From the NCBI RefSeq assembly GCF_033568475.1, contig NW_027331831.1, forward strand, positions 12,710,001 to 12,774,000: a stretch of DNA of 64,000 nt, in the 5' to 3' direction. The notes beneath the pieces were generated by a model. That model ran no database searches, had not been told where the DNA came from, and saw nothing but the letters and a program-made list of their open reading frames with translations. This document shows positions 33,897-46,955 of this stretch, in pieces. Position 1 is the first letter of the stretch. Every line of letters starts with the position of its first letter. Position numbers and translations under genes: made by a program. The stretch comes from Henckelia pumila (Eukaryota > Streptophyta > Magnoliopsida > Lamiales > Gesneriaceae).

Positions 33897-36423
33897 TGTA
33901 AGGCCCGAAAATATTAAGTAATTACGGAATTTGATATTTAAATTCCAAATATGAGAAAATATTAATGTGAGAATTTACGGAAGTAGTGATTTAAATTTCG
34001 GGTCGAAAATATTTAATTTGAGGATTTACGGATTTTAAGATTTTAATATCCGAAATTCTTAAATTAAAAGATTAGAATATTTGAATTTATTATTTATGGG
34101 ATTTAAGATTTAAACTATGAATTTGAGTATTAAAAAGGATTCAAGTAGAAGCAAAAGATTGAAGAAGGACCACATTGCAATTTCACAAAAGTTGAGGGAC
34201 CAAAAAGCAATTAATGCATGCAAGTGGCATTATATAGATTTTTATACATGGAAAACGTGTATATCACCTTCCTTGTCAGATTTATACGTGAGAAATCAGA
34301 AAGAAGAAGTTCAGGGTCGATTATTTCACTTTGAAGCTTGGCTCTTTTGATCCGCCCGGTAGAATTTTCCGATTGATAGTATATTTGCGATCACAGCTCC
34401 GAGTGCTACGTTTTAACGTAAATTTTATGAAATTCTACCATGTTTGAATTTTAAGATATTGTTAGAATTAAGATTTGGTTGTATAAACATATTTTAGTAT
34501 ATACGACGATAGCATATCTAAGACAGATCGAGAAAAGATCGTCGTTTGGACATGTTTTCGATTTTTGAAAGAATTGTTGAAATTCTGAAAATATGGGGCT
34601 GTATATTTCGAAATTATATTGTGGAATTGGTGATGATATAGTGTTGAGATGGTGGTATTAATGATACTTATTTTTTTAGAATTGCCGGTTTCGAACCGTT
34701 ATGCCGCCGATTTGAATTATGGTTATTGGATCCATTGGAGAAGTTTAATGAGTCTAAATAAGATTGAAATGATATTGAAAAGATGATATTGAGTTGTATA
34801 TCAATGCATTTCACATTTGAATTGCAAGAAATCGATTTCGAGTCGGTTAGCCTTTGAACCGAGAAAGACTGAAGAAGGTTTGAAACTAGTTTGCCTTGAA
34901 TGATTGTAATGATTTGAGCAGATTTTGATAGAAGTTCTTTGAAGTCATTTGTCCAGACTTGGATCATCTAATACTCGAGATCGAAAGGTATGATTAGACA
35001 TTAGATATTATGAAAAGAACAACTCGAGATCGTTTTGATTATCGAGTTTCCTAAAATCACATACGTATCTGTTTAAGTGCTTTTATGTGATTTACTTGTT
35101 ATTGTTGCCTTGAATGATTATTGAATTGTGTGTTCAAAATGTTTATCAGTATATGTATGATTTAATGTATCAATATTATGTTGCATTCATCTTGAACCCT
35201 ACCTCGAAAAGCATAGAGGACTGATTGGCCTAGATTGCGAAATGACGTTTGGAGGGCTATAGGTGAGTGACACGGAATGTAGATTTACTTTCAGAGCTAT
35301 AAGACTCACTATAATTGCACCAAAGTCAGGGGAATTGAGATATTTAACGCCACCTCGATTGGGTAAGTTGGTGGTCGGTTAAAGATTTTATTCCCCGGGA
35401 TCCCAAGAGCTAAGATTTGTTGCTGTCAGACTTGATAACCTATTCCTTGAAACATGCATTACATTTATGCATTAACCTAGAGAGTTCTATGATTTAAAAT
35501 ATGCAGTTATAAATGCTAGCGTGCTATTATATGTCATTCAAGATATGATTGTGTTTATATATTGTTGTTAATGAACAATTATGCTTTAAGAAGTTAAGAA
35601 TTGATTATGCTTTCATGATTTACATGTTATTACATGTTTTGATGATTTAAGATTGTTATAGCATATAGAGTCAATATGCTTAAATGATGTATATGCATGT
35701 CGTTCATACTACGATTTATTCTCACCAGAGTTATCCGGCTGTTGCTTTGTTTGTATGTGTGCATTGCATCAGGTTTGGGCATGAGCGAGTCAGATGTGGC
35801 TTGGATAGCTCGAGATTGAGAAATTTAGCACGTGGTGACTCGGGTTTAAAAAGTAGATTGTGCTGATAACCTTGTGATCTTGAAGCATTAGAATGGTTTG
35901 AGAACTTAGATCTAGACTTGATCTTGTTATATTGTACTTCGCAAACATGTATAAGATGTTTATACTTTAAGAAGCATGCTCTACTTTGTTTCTTGTATAA
36001 AGATCATTTTAGATTTGATTTGAGATGATTAAATGTTGGTACACATCAGAAATGCATGAGACAGCTCTATTTAACATGCTAGTAACTTTGAACTTGTTGT
36101 AGTCTTTGGTAATTTTTGTAAATTTCTGCACCGACCCATCTTGGGAGAATGTTCATAACCTTTTACTGGAAATTTTGATTAGAGTGAGGTTGGCGGCATT
36201 GGAAATATAAGACAGAGATCTACATCTTTTATGTTGAGCATGTTTCGAAATTATGTGTGCATGTGTTCGGCCAGAGCTGCTCTCTCTCGAGCGCATGTAG
36301 AGGGCGCTCGAGCGAGCCACCTTGTGTAGAAAAAAAAAATTAGTTGTTTGATTCTTGTGTATACTTGTGCACATTATTATTGATGATGTTTAATAATGGA
36401 GATTAGCACCCGAGGTCCCCACA
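33897..36423 (+). repeat. 5' LTR (2527 bp) of the large element
   Basis: Nearly co-linear with 49096-51623, with scattered substitutions and tiny indels. Contains a GC-rich inverted motif CTCGAGCG...CGCTCGAGCGAG near 36287-36316. No coding frame. Confidence 0.92.
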
Positions 36424-36428
36424 ACAGG

Positions 36429-36440
36429 TGGTATCAGTGC
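36429..36440 (+). promoter_or_regulatory. primer binding site (initiator tRNA-Met type)
   Basis: TGGTATCAGTGC differs at one base from TGGTATCAGAGC, the complement of the 3' end of plant initiator methionine tRNA. It begins six bases after the LTR end, where minus-strand DNA synthesis is primed. Confidence 0.85.
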
Positions 36441-39400
36441 ATAAAGTCTTGAACTAAGATAGAAGTTGAGCGGGGTTGATTGAGTCGCATGCATTTATAG
36501 TATTGCATGATTATGATTTACTTGATTTAAAGAATTGTATGCGAATATGATTTCTTGTTTAAAAACTGCTTGCTTTACTGATATGAGAATTACATGCTTC
36601 TATGCTGATACGTATGCTTGATTTATTGAATTCAGTAGAATAAGTGAATTCGTTGTAAGCATGTAATATGTGAAAAAACATGAGAATTTGCAAGCATGGG
36701 TTAGATTAAGAAGCATGAGATTATATGTTGTATACTGAATTGTATTTTATAATCTCTGCATTATATTTTGCTTCTGTTATCGAATAAGACAGATTGTGCA
36801 GATAGCATGAGAACCTCAGACAGAACAAAACAGTGTTGAGGTAAGGTTTTGAGCCGATCGATATGATGATTGCCCTGTTGAGTATGTTAGTTGAACAACT
36901 CTAGAGCTATTAATCACCAACTCAAAAAGATACAGAATATGCTATGTCTAGAAAGGAGTTGATTTGAAAAGCTGGATCAGTTGTTCAAGTGAAGAATATT
37001 CAGCTGAACATATAACCAGCCTGATTTTATATTAACTCCATGTCTTAGCAAGAAGTTGGTAAATTTGCCAGAAGAACTTATGGAAGAGCAGACGTATTGA
37101 AATGGTTTGGCAGGTAAGTAAACATAATTGTGTCTTTCTCTATGTACTAGAAGACATGGAAAAGCAAAACGTGCCAAACAGAAGCATATCAACTTGAATG
37201 ACTTGATTGAAGCCAGAGATAGAATAAAGAATCTACAAACCGATTGTATAAAGCAGAGTAGAATTTTATTCACGCCTTTGTAATTGTGAAAAACTATGAT
37301 CATCACCTCCACTACAACTTCTATAGCAGTATAGTTATGAAGCAAGAGATAGTGACAACAACAGCAAAGATAGATTCAGCCTAAACGCCAGCAGATGAAG
37401 AAATATAAGCATAGCTCCCCTAGCTAAAACAGATCAAGAGAAAATTTGAATGGCAGATAATCTCATAGGCACTAAGCGAGTACAGAATATTGGACTCAAG
37501 TTGTATCAGATAAGAATATTGCAAGTAAGTGAGTTACTTCTAGTTAACCTGCTTATATATTGATTGCATGGCATACATTCATAGATCAGTGATTTGTTAT
37601 GCTACAATCCTTATCTGATGAGCCTTTATTAATAGTATTTGCTGAGATTTTGCCTTTGAGTAGATGGAATGCATTTATAAGATTAGTCAGAAAAGATACA
37701 AGACAGATTTGAGGAAATAAGATTGAATTCAATAATTAAAAATTTAGGGTACTAAGCTAGCATGCATTATCGATATTAATGCAATACCTGCAGTGATTCA
37801 GTTAGATCAGCAATAGAAATGACTAAAGATTTATGATATGAGTTTTAGACAGTACAATTCCTTTTATTCGGTACTGGTTATATCAAGATGAACGTATAAG
37901 AATGTCGAAAGAATTCTAGTCGATGTACTGCATTAGTATCGAACTAACCTAGAATTGACAGATTGTCAGTGGTTCGATTCAACAGCACTTATTCAGATGA
38001 AAGAGTCCGAACTTTCTACGAAATGAAAGAAGTTTGAGATAGAGTGGTGTTTAGTACGAAGGTCTTATGACAACTCGTATAGAAGAGCACTACTTAAAAT
38101 GAAGAACTCCAGAAATAGCTAGAATAGTACGTAGAGAAGAATTATCCTAGTACCGACATAATGCTTATTAATTCAAGTTAAGGCAAAAAGATGATATTCG
38201 ACAGTTGTCTATTGAGAATTAATAGATAAACTCATATCAATAGAACATAAGAAAAATCAGTTACAGTTGAGCTTTCTCTTCAATTTTGCTGAAGCTATTA
38301 CATTATAGAAATCATGATTCTTGAATCTCTTGATATCGATTATGAGGTTTTTGTATTCGACCTCGATCGATCTTGATTGACTCTTATTTATTTGCTAGAG
38401 TTTGATTTCATTCACTTTTTTTAGTTTTATGATGCAAGTGAGTTGGTATCACTTTGTCATCCAGAATTACACATTTCTTTGAGTCGAGATTCGAGAATTG
38501 TTGATCATTTAATGTATATATTCAGTATAATTTGAAGTTTTTGGCTCGTAATTGATAAAAATTTGGATAAAGAGTACCAGAAAGATTTATGGATTGATTG
38601 CATGATTTTTCATTCAGTAAGAAATAGAAAGAAGAAATTAGATGAATGCTTGATCGATTGAGTACAGATCTGTGTTTTTGTATTTGAGTTTCTAGATAGA
38701 TACTCAAACAATCAGAATTGTTGCAATCCAGCTAAGCTAGATTAGTTTGGAAAGATTAAAGCAACATTGATATGAGATCAAGCAATGAAAATTCGATTGA
38801 GAATGCTAGATTCAGATATGTGACAAGAAATCAGATCAGAGTAGATGGATTATGAAGTAAATAAGTAGTTTGCTTATGTCAGATATTTCAGAAATGGAAT
38901 ATCAGATTTTGAAAGAGGCATACTACAACAGATTTCATATCCATCCAGTTATTTTAAATTGTATGAATTACTTGGAAAGGAGTATTGGTGAAAGAAAATG
39001 AAAGAAGATACGACATAATTGAAATTACCAATACTAAATTTCCAGTACAAGAAGCTGAAAAGAAGAGACAAAGTGGTATATGTAACATATTAGTTACTTA
39101 AGAGCTGAAATAAGATCAACTTTTTGAAAGATTTTAGTTCGAAACTACTCAAATCGTCATGATTTTGCGATTTAGATTGTGGTAGATTTCGACATATTCA
39201 AGAATATGCTGTATTAGATGCGATACAAATATTGATGAGATAAGTGTTAAGAAATGAGTAATGTTATGAGATTACAGGAATTATTGAAGGCTATTGTCGA
39301 GATAGAGACTTTAGAGTTATTTGCTAGATTGTGGCACTGATTGTCAGATGTTCTGAGTGTTTGGTTGTATGAGATTTCATTATACCATTATTCGATCGAT

Positions 39401-40010
39401 GGACTGTCAGATTTGACTATCCAGATTTTCGAGGATATACTCAGAACTATAGTACTAGATTCGGTACTAGTTGATTGATTATTTGTCACTTGATTACTAA
39501 AATTCCTGTGACAACTAGCTGATAGATATAGAGACACTATTTTATTTATCAGATGATAAGAAAAACAGAATTGTCTTTATATTGAAATGATATTTCAGAA
39601 GTATCAGCTTTCAGATCAGATATGATTCAAGAAAAGATAGAGAATGTGACGATTTATTCGAACAAAACAAGAACAAAGCATAATCAACAGAGATAGCAGA
39701 AGAATAACAGATAAAGATTTTGATCTGTGAACAGAATGATCTGCAAGAAAATTTGTGTTAGAGCATTATCCAATTCAGAGAGAGATTTCAGAAGTGAATC
39801 AATACTTGATTCTTGTGAGTATTTAATCTAGCTTATTGATTACTACTCATCAGATAGTCGAAATATGATCCATACGCGTAAGCTGACGAACATTAGCTAA
39901 AATATGTTATGTGAATTCAATCAGATGAAGCAGCTGGTAAGATAAACTAAGTAGTATAACCGATGCAAATTAGAGGAAGAGTAGCTCATCTATTCATTGA
40001 CGCAGTGATT
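36441..40010 (+). other. internal region of the large element, left part; no recognisable genes
   Basis: Purine- and AT-rich sequence with frequent stops in all frames; the longest fortuitous frame is about 120 codons. No RT, RNase H, integrase or zinc-knuckle motif could be found on either strand. This suggests a LARD-type non-autonomous internal region or strong decay. Confidence 0.5.
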
Positions 40011-40015
40011 ACAAC

Positions 40016-41948
40016 TGTGAGACCCCGTTTCTAATCCACTAATCTCGAATAATTCAACAAAATCGAACAAGAAGAGCCGCAAAAAAAAACGAATCAAATT
40101 TTTTTTTTCTTTTAAACACGCGCGCCCGCGCCAACCTCAGGCACGCCTGCGCATGACACTCTGCCGACCACGTGCGCCCGCGCACAGCCCTCGGGCAGAA
40201 ATCCCTTTTGCTGCACAATGAGGCGCGCCCGCGCGTGCCTATCGGGTTGCTGAAACCTGGACAAGAAATATTAACTCCACAAGCTCAATACAACACTCCA
40301 AACAACCAAGGTTCCAACCATAGCTTAAACATGAAATCATGAGCTTGAAACACCAACAAAATGAGGTTAACAATACAAGTTCGAAGACATAATTCGATCG
40401 ACTAATCAAAACAATACAAGTCCAAAAGGCACAGCCCTAGGACACACGGTGTCTCACTTCTATCATTCTCACCCCGAGCTAACCCAAACGACTCGGTCCT
40501 GCTCCTGATCCTCTTGTTGCCAAGTACACATACAAACAAAGACAACAGCTGGATAAACCGGTTAGAAATATAATTTCTAAGTAAAAGAGACAGGCATGCA
40601 ATATCAGATAAACATCTCATAACGAAAAGTATCAAACAATAACAATTCAAAATGAGAATGAATGTATGCATGACTTAAAAACTCGGGATTATCAATTCAG
40701 ATAATCAAAATATCGATCGGTACTCGGTTGGGATCTCGGGGTCAAGTCATTACAACAACACACCTACACACCTTTTCGGAGTGGATGTCGCACAACTCAA
40801 ACCCCTAGACTTCAGAGCAACTATAAGAAGTATTCTGGCACTTGAAAAAACTCGAAATCCAAAGCCACTTCAATATAGCTTCCTAAAACGTCTATCTTCA
40901 AAACGAATCGAATAATCGGCTCAATATGAATGCAAGTGTAAACAATTAATCAATCAAGTTCACACAAGCAATTAACATGCAATATGTGATTTTCAGGACT
41001 CGAGAATAAATCGAACTCGAGTATTCTACCCCATTCGTATCAATGTCGACTTTTACCTTTCAAGTCCGTCGAGGATTCAAATCTGAAAATAACAACGAAC
41101 TCAAATAAATAATCAATCAAATCACAACAAATCGAAACAAGGAAAACTCAATCAATATACTGTCTTCGATTCTCAATTCGATCAACTCCCAAGTTCGATC
41201 CAAACCCGAAACTCCAATCCAAATCTGAAAATGAAGATTATACGGATTCAGTGTCAATCCAACAACTCAAACAAACCCGGAATTGAACCAAACAAACAAC
41301 CGATAAACCAAAACTCGATTTCGACAGCATAACGGCTATAATCGGTCAAACAAAAAATCATCAACATCATCAAACCATTCTATACCATCCATATCAACTT
41401 CTCAACCAACAAATCAATCAAAATCCAACCAAAATACAATACCCCATTTTTGAAATATACCTCAAAAATCATATAAAATCCAAACTTCGTTCTTTTTCCA
41501 AACCGACTTCGAATACACGATCTAAGCTAACTTAATAACAACATACTCGAAGATTATCAAATTCTGACAACCCAACAAAAATCAAAGTTCGAATATCATA
41601 GCAAAACTTACGTCAGAATGAATCCCTCGTTGCAGTGATCGTGAAACTCAACTCGGAATAAAAATCTAACGGTCGGATCGAGCTAATCAGACGGAAGAAA
41701 AGCTTGAAGAAGCGTCTCCCATGGCTTCTCGCTTCAGTACGTACGAAAGGAGGAGGAGAGGAGAGGGTGAAGTGATGGTGAAGTGATGGGGAGAACAACT
41801 TGCATGAGATAATAATAAAATCCAACTTTTGCATTTCGGTCCCTGAAACTCCCAATTTAATTCGATTCAATCCCGGCTCAATAAATCTCTAAAATAATTA
41901 ATAATCAATTCAGTTAATCACGAGAAATAATAATTTCAGGGCCTTACA
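40016..41948 (-). repeat. 3' LTR (left copy, 1933 bp) of the nested element
   Basis: Co-linear with 46956-48905. Includes a cluster of GCGCCCGCGC-type motifs at about 40121-40240. The right copy has about 20 extra bases (TCAAATTTGCGCGCCCGCG-type unit) in that cluster. The adjoining polypurine tract lies at about 41949-41963 (minus strand TTAGAGGGAGAGAAT). Confidence 0.9.
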
Positions 41949-42034
41949 ATTCTCTCCCTCTAAGATTCGATTTCGTCCTCGAAATCTGACAGATCACAGA
42001 CTGAAACAAGAAAGAACCATACTGAAAAAGAACT

Positions 42035-43291
42035 CACCTCAATCGAACAATTCTGGAAATCGCTGCCTCATATCATATTCGGTCTCCCAAGTTGCTTCTT
42101 CAACTCCGTGACAACTCCACTAAATCTTCACTAACGGAATCGACTTGTTTCTGAGTTGCTTCTCTTTTCTGTCGAGAATCTGAATCGGTCGCTCGAAGTA
42201 ACTCAGAGTCTCATCAAGTTCGGCCTCGTCTGGCTGAAGAATGTGGGACGGATCCGGATGATATTTCCGCAACATCGAGACGTGAAACACATCGTGGATG
42301 CCTGAAAGAGACGGAGGAAGATCAATCCTATAGGCAAGATCGCCTATCTTCTCCAGAATTTCATACGGACCAATGAATCTCGGAGACAACTTTCCTCTTT
42401 TCCCGAATCTGACAGTGCCTCTAAATGGAGAAATCTTCAGAAACACACGGTCCCCCTGATAAAAAATAGTGATCTGCGTCTGACATTCGCGTACTTGGCC
42501 TGTCTATTTTGGGCTGTCTTCATCCTGATTCAAATCAACTTCACCTGCTCTGCCATGTCGCAAATCATATCTGGACCCAACTCAGGTGATTCTGAAATCT
42601 CATCCCAAAATAATGGAGATCTGCACTTCCTCTCGTACAAAGCTTCAAAAGGTGCCATGCCAATACTCGCTTGGAAGTTGTTATTGTACGAAAACTCCAC
42701 TAGAGGCAAAGAATACTGCCAACCTGAGCCAAAGTCAAGTACTACCGCGCGATGCATATCCTCCAAAGTCTGGATCGTACGCTCGGACTGACCGTCGGTC
42801 TGAGGGTGATACGCTGTGCTCAAGTGCAAACCAGTACCCAATGCCCCCTGTAGACTGTGCCAAAAGTGAGAAGTAAACCTCGGATCTCTGTCTGATACTA
42901 TCGACTTCGGCACGCCGTGCAATCTCACAACCTCTCTAACATAAAACTCGGCCATCTGATCGTGATGGTATGTCATACGGTATGGAATGAAACAAGCAGA
43001 TTTCGTCAACCGGCCAATCACTACCCAAATCGCATCACAACCTCTGATTGAACGCGGTAGCTTCGTGACAAAATCCATAGAGATATGATCCCACTTTCAA
43101 TCCGGGACAGGTAAACTGTGCAATAATCCACCTGGTTTCTTCCTCTCGGCTTTCACCTGTTGACAATTCAGACAACGGGACACAAACCTCGTGACATCTC
43201 CTTTCAACTGCTTCCACCAGAACTGAGTCTTCAAGTCGTTATACATCTTTCGCCCTCCAGGATGGACACTGAACCGACTAAAATGCGCCTC
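42035..43291 (-). pseudogene. integrase with chromodomain-like tail, several stops
   Basis: The zinc-binding part (about 43280-43130) precedes a TGA at 43099-43097. The core begins at 43078 (MDFVTKLPRS, first D). IVSDRDPRFTSHFW (second D) and TDGQSERTIQTLEDM (E) follow. A TGA at 42532-42530 comes next, then the C-terminal barrel (GKLSPRFIGPYEILEKIG, AYRIDLPPSL, HDVFHVSMLRKYHPDP), a TAG at 42122-42120, and finally about 28 codons (EEATWETEYDMRQRFPELF) resembling the end of the Tekay chromodomain. Such domains direct insertion to particular chromatin. Not functional here. Confidence 0.88.
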
Positions 43292-44179
43292 TCAAAGAAT
43301 ACGTTGTCTCAACTCAGAAACATCGGGCACGACAATACGGTTATTCACAAATAGCACTTCATCCCTGACCTGAAACTCTGACTGGTGACCTGATCTGACC
43401 CTCTTTATCGAACTTTGAATGCTCGGATTAGATCTCTGAGCCTCTCTAATCAACTGAAATAACTCTGGCTCGGCCTGAATCGCAAAAACTCTGATGGATC
43501 TCCTATCGGTCTCGAACTCCAAACCAGAAGTACAACAGTCTTCAATCAACTGAGAGACACCCCTCGTAGAAAGAGATAATGAACAAAGCTTCCGACTAAG
43601 AGCGTCTGCAGCTGCATTCGACTTTCCAGGGTAATACTTGATCTCACAGTCAAAATCCTTAAGCAAATCCATCCATCTCCTCTGTCTCATGCTCAGCTCG
43701 GACTGTGAAAACAAGTATTTCAGGCTCTTATGGTCAGAAAATATCTCAAATAACTCACCATAAAGATAATGGCGCCAGGTCCTCAAAGCAAACACAATCG
43801 CCGCAAGATCAAGGTCATGGATCGGATAACGAGTCTCGTGCGGCTTCAGCTGCCTCGAAGCATAAGCTATGACGTGCTTCTTCTGCATAAGAATGCATCC
43901 AAGACCACGGTGAGAAGCATCGCAGTACACGGAGAAACCTCCCGTACCTGATGGAATAGACAAGATCGGAGCGCTGATCAACCTCTTCTTCAGTTCAATG
44001 AAACTGGCCTTACAATCCTCGGACCAAACAAACGGTGCATTCTTCTGGGTCAACTGAGTAATCGGCTTTGCAATTGAAGAGAAACCCTCGATAAATCAGC
44101 GATAATACCCTGCTAAACCCATAAAGCTTAGGATCTCTGGCACTGATTTTGGTCTCGGAAAATTCATAACTGCCTCAAT
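43292..44179 (-). pseudogene. RNase H region of the nested chromovirus
   Basis: Continues after the MITE with a PEILSFMGLAGYYR-like stretch and a TGA at 44098-44096. It then runs open from 44053: [36 protein letters not shown] (RNase H start), [68 protein letters not shown] and [12 protein letters not shown]. These are the expected acidic residues and their order for Ty3/gypsy RNase H. The frame ends at a TGA at 43294-43292 in the linker before the integrase zinc domain. Confidence 0.88.
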
Positions 44180-44451
44180 TAGGGGTGGGCAATCGGGTCG
44201 GGTTTTTCGGGTCTAACATTTGAGTTTCTTTCTTATTACATTAATCTGTAGGTTGTATCTATTTTTTCATTTTTTTTTTAAGCGGAAAACCGAAACCGAA
44301 CCAAACCGAACCCGATTTAATCGGGTAACCGACTAGTCGGGTACCCGACCATCTCGGTTCGGTTTCGGGTAGTGTAAAACACTACCCGACTAATCGGGTA
44401 CCCGACCCGAATAACCCGAAACCCGAAAAACCCGACCCGTGCCCACCCCTA
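44180..44451. mobile_element. hAT-type MITE (272 bp) with 8-bp target duplication, inside pol
   Basis: Starts TAGGGGTGGGCAATCGGG and ends inverted CCGTGCCCACCCCTA. GCCTCAAT flanks at 44172-44179 and 44452-44459. The interior holds many (A/T)CGGGT / ACCCGA repeats in opposing orientation, capable of strong pairing. It lies between the RT and RNase H of the nested element, giving three levels of nesting. Confidence 0.92.
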
Positions 44452-45719
44452 GCCTCAATCTTATTAGGGTCAACAGAAATTCCATCTCCTGATACAATGT
44501 GGCCTAAGAAAACCACTCGGTCCAACCAGAACTCGCACTTCGATAGCTTAGCATACAACTGTTTGGCTCGCAAAGTCTGCAATACAATCCTCAAATGCTC
44601 GGCATGATCTGAACGGTTCTTCGAATAGATCAGAATATCGTCAATGAAGATAATAACGAACTCATCTAAATACCGCTGAAAGATACGATTCATCAGATCC
44701 ATAAAAACTGCTGGAGCATTGGTCAAACCAAACGGCATGACTATGAACTCGAAATGCCCATATCTGGTTTTGAAAATTGTCTTAGGCACATCCTTGTCGC
44801 GAACTCTCAGCTGATGATACCCCGATCTCAGATCTATCTTCGAATACACTGAAGAACCCTGCAGTTGATCAAAAAGATCATCGATCCTATGTAGAAGATA
44901 CTTGTTCTTGACCGTCGCTTGATTCAACTGTCGATAGTCTATGCAGAGTCGCATAGAACCGTCTTTCTTCCTCACAAAGAGCACTGGAGCACCCCAAGGC
45001 GATACACTAGGTCGGATGTATCCCTTGAAAATCAAATATTCTAACTGCTCCTTCAACTCTTTCAATTTCAACGGAGCCATTCGATAAGGTGCTTTCGAAA
45101 TAGGTTGAGTACCTGGTGCAAGTTCGACGTTGAATTCGATCTCTCGAATCGGCGGCAAACCAGGAATCTCGTCTGGAAAAACATCAGGAAATTCGCTAAC
45201 CACCGATATCTCAGTCAACTCAGGACTAGACCTCTGAACATCTACTACAAAAATCAGGAATCCTTCTGCTCCTCTCTGAAGCAAACGAGACATGGACAAC
45301 GCAGAAATCAAAGGAATCCTGGATCGAGAACCCTTACCGAAAAACTTCCAATCATCTGCCATCTCAGGTTTGAAACGAACCACTTTCTGAAAGCAATCTA
45401 CTGTCGCCCTATACTTGGTCAGAGCATCAATCCCGACAATACAGTCAAAATTAGATAATCCAAGTACAATGCAGTCAATCTCAATCGAATTTCCTTCGGA
45501 TTCTAATACACAATTACGGATCAATCTCACCGACACAGTTTCCCCACCCAAAGGTGAAGTGATAGAAACGACATCAGATAATGGCTCAGCAAATAAATCA
45601 TGCATCACGACAAATATTTCAGAAATAAAACAGTGAGAAGCACCCGTATCAATCAAAACAAACGCAGGATAACCAAATACTGAATAGTTACCTGCTATCA
45701 CGTCCTCGCCTGCTGTCAA
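44452..45719 (-). pseudogene. protease and reverse transcriptase of the nested chromovirus
   Basis: Protease active site [12 protein letters not shown] is near residues 20-31. RT follows with [88 protein letters not shown] and the catalytic [10 protein letters not shown], then KLSKCEFW and VVFLGHIVS. The frame is open through all RT motifs and is broken at 44451 by the hAT MITE. Its apparent C-terminus past that point is MITE sequence. Confidence 0.9.
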
Positions 45720-46621
45720 GGAGGTTGGTTCTGATTCTGATTACCTCCCTGACGAGATTGTTGCTGGGGCTGGAAGAAATGGACTGCAGAAGCTGATCTC
45801 TCGGGCTGAGCTGGTGGTCTAGAAGAACTGCCGCTCTGAGCTCTATCAGATCCTCGCTAAGGACATACTCTAGCAAAGTGACCCGGCTGCTGGCAAATAT
45901 TGCAACTACCAAACATGCCTCGACACTGATCACTTGGGTGGTGTCCTCCACACTTGATACACGATGCTCTCGAAAACCCTGAATTCTATCCGGAACTAAA
46001 CTGTCTAGAGCCACCAGAGCTCGATGAACTGCTCCCAGACTTCTTGAATTGCTTCCCCTTCGGTCTATACTGATCTCGCCTGTTTCTGCCACTGTTGCCT
46101 CCCTCAACCCTCTGAGACTGATTCGACTGCTGAGAAGGTTGGTACAGATACTGGGACTGCTGAGGCTGAAATTGAACAGAATGATTCTGGAAAGATCTCT
46201 GCTACTGCTGAGGAAAGAATCGCTTGTAGAACTCAGTCTTGAATAAATCCCAAGTAACAATGGTGCCTCGATTCTCATTTGCCCTCTTGGTTGTGGTCCA
46301 CCAATTCTTGGCAACACCCTGAAGCTGATGAATGACTAACCTGATTCTGCGGTCATCAGTATAGTCAAGGGAATCAAAGAGATGATCGATGTCCTCTAGC
46401 CAACTCTCACAGTCAACAGAGTTCTTGGTACCAGTCAAGGTAGGCGGTCGGAAAGATCGAAATCTCTTCAATAGAGTCTCCATCGGGGTCGCGGTTGCAT
46501 CAAACTGATCCACTCCAGTACTACCCTGATCATTCGGAAGATTTATTACTGGCGGCGGATTCTCAGTAGAAGGAGGAGTCAAAGGTGGTGGATTCCTTCT
46601 CACAGATCGTAGAGGTGCCAT
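45720..46621 (-). pseudogene. gag of the nested chromovirus, with three in-frame stops
   Basis: Starts MAPLRSVRRNPPPLTPP at 46621. The retrotransposon gag domain follows (FRSFRPPTLTGTK, CESWLEDIDHLFDSLDY, RIRLVIHQLQGVAKNWW, FKTEFYKRFFP). After a glutamine/serine-rich linker come two zinc knuckles: a CX2CX3HX4C-type (CIKCGGHHPSDQC) and a canonical CX2CX4HX4C (CNICQQPGHFARVC), near 45990-45860. TAG codons at 46204-46202, 45988-45986 and 45859-45857 interrupt one otherwise continuous frame. A short deletion or frame change near 45715 separates it from the protease. Role of an intact copy: particle protein and RNA binding. Confidence 0.85.
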
Positions 46622-46938
46622 CTGATATCAAAGGTTAGGACACAATATCTCAAACTCAACCTCAATCTCAAACCTCGGTGTCCAAACTCTGCTCTGAGTA
46701 CTCATGAATCTCAATGATATCCAATGACAGATAATATCACATTTACAGATATATATCACGTAATTCATGCTTTATAAATTAAATCACAAATCATGTAATT
46801 CAATTAATTCAAGAATCGATAAAGCATGCTCGCACGCATTTAAAGTAATCATTTAAATAAATCAATCACATGCGAGAATTCAATTCATGCGTACTCGATC
46901 TACCTCGCTCTCTCTAGTTCAAATCCAAGAATCTTATC

Positions 46939-46950
46939 GCTCTGATACAA
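46939..46950 (-). promoter_or_regulatory. primer binding site of the nested element
   Basis: The minus strand reads TTGTATCAGAGC, one base from the initiator tRNA-Met primer site TGGTATCAGAGC, five bases after the LTR end. Confidence 0.8.
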
Positions 46951-46955
46951 CTTAA

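Noticed and set aside
37000-40010. Hidden pol domains in the large element's internal region
   Set aside because: No D-D-E, YVDD-like or RNase H motif could be found in any frame. Short frames of up to about 120 codons are uninformative.
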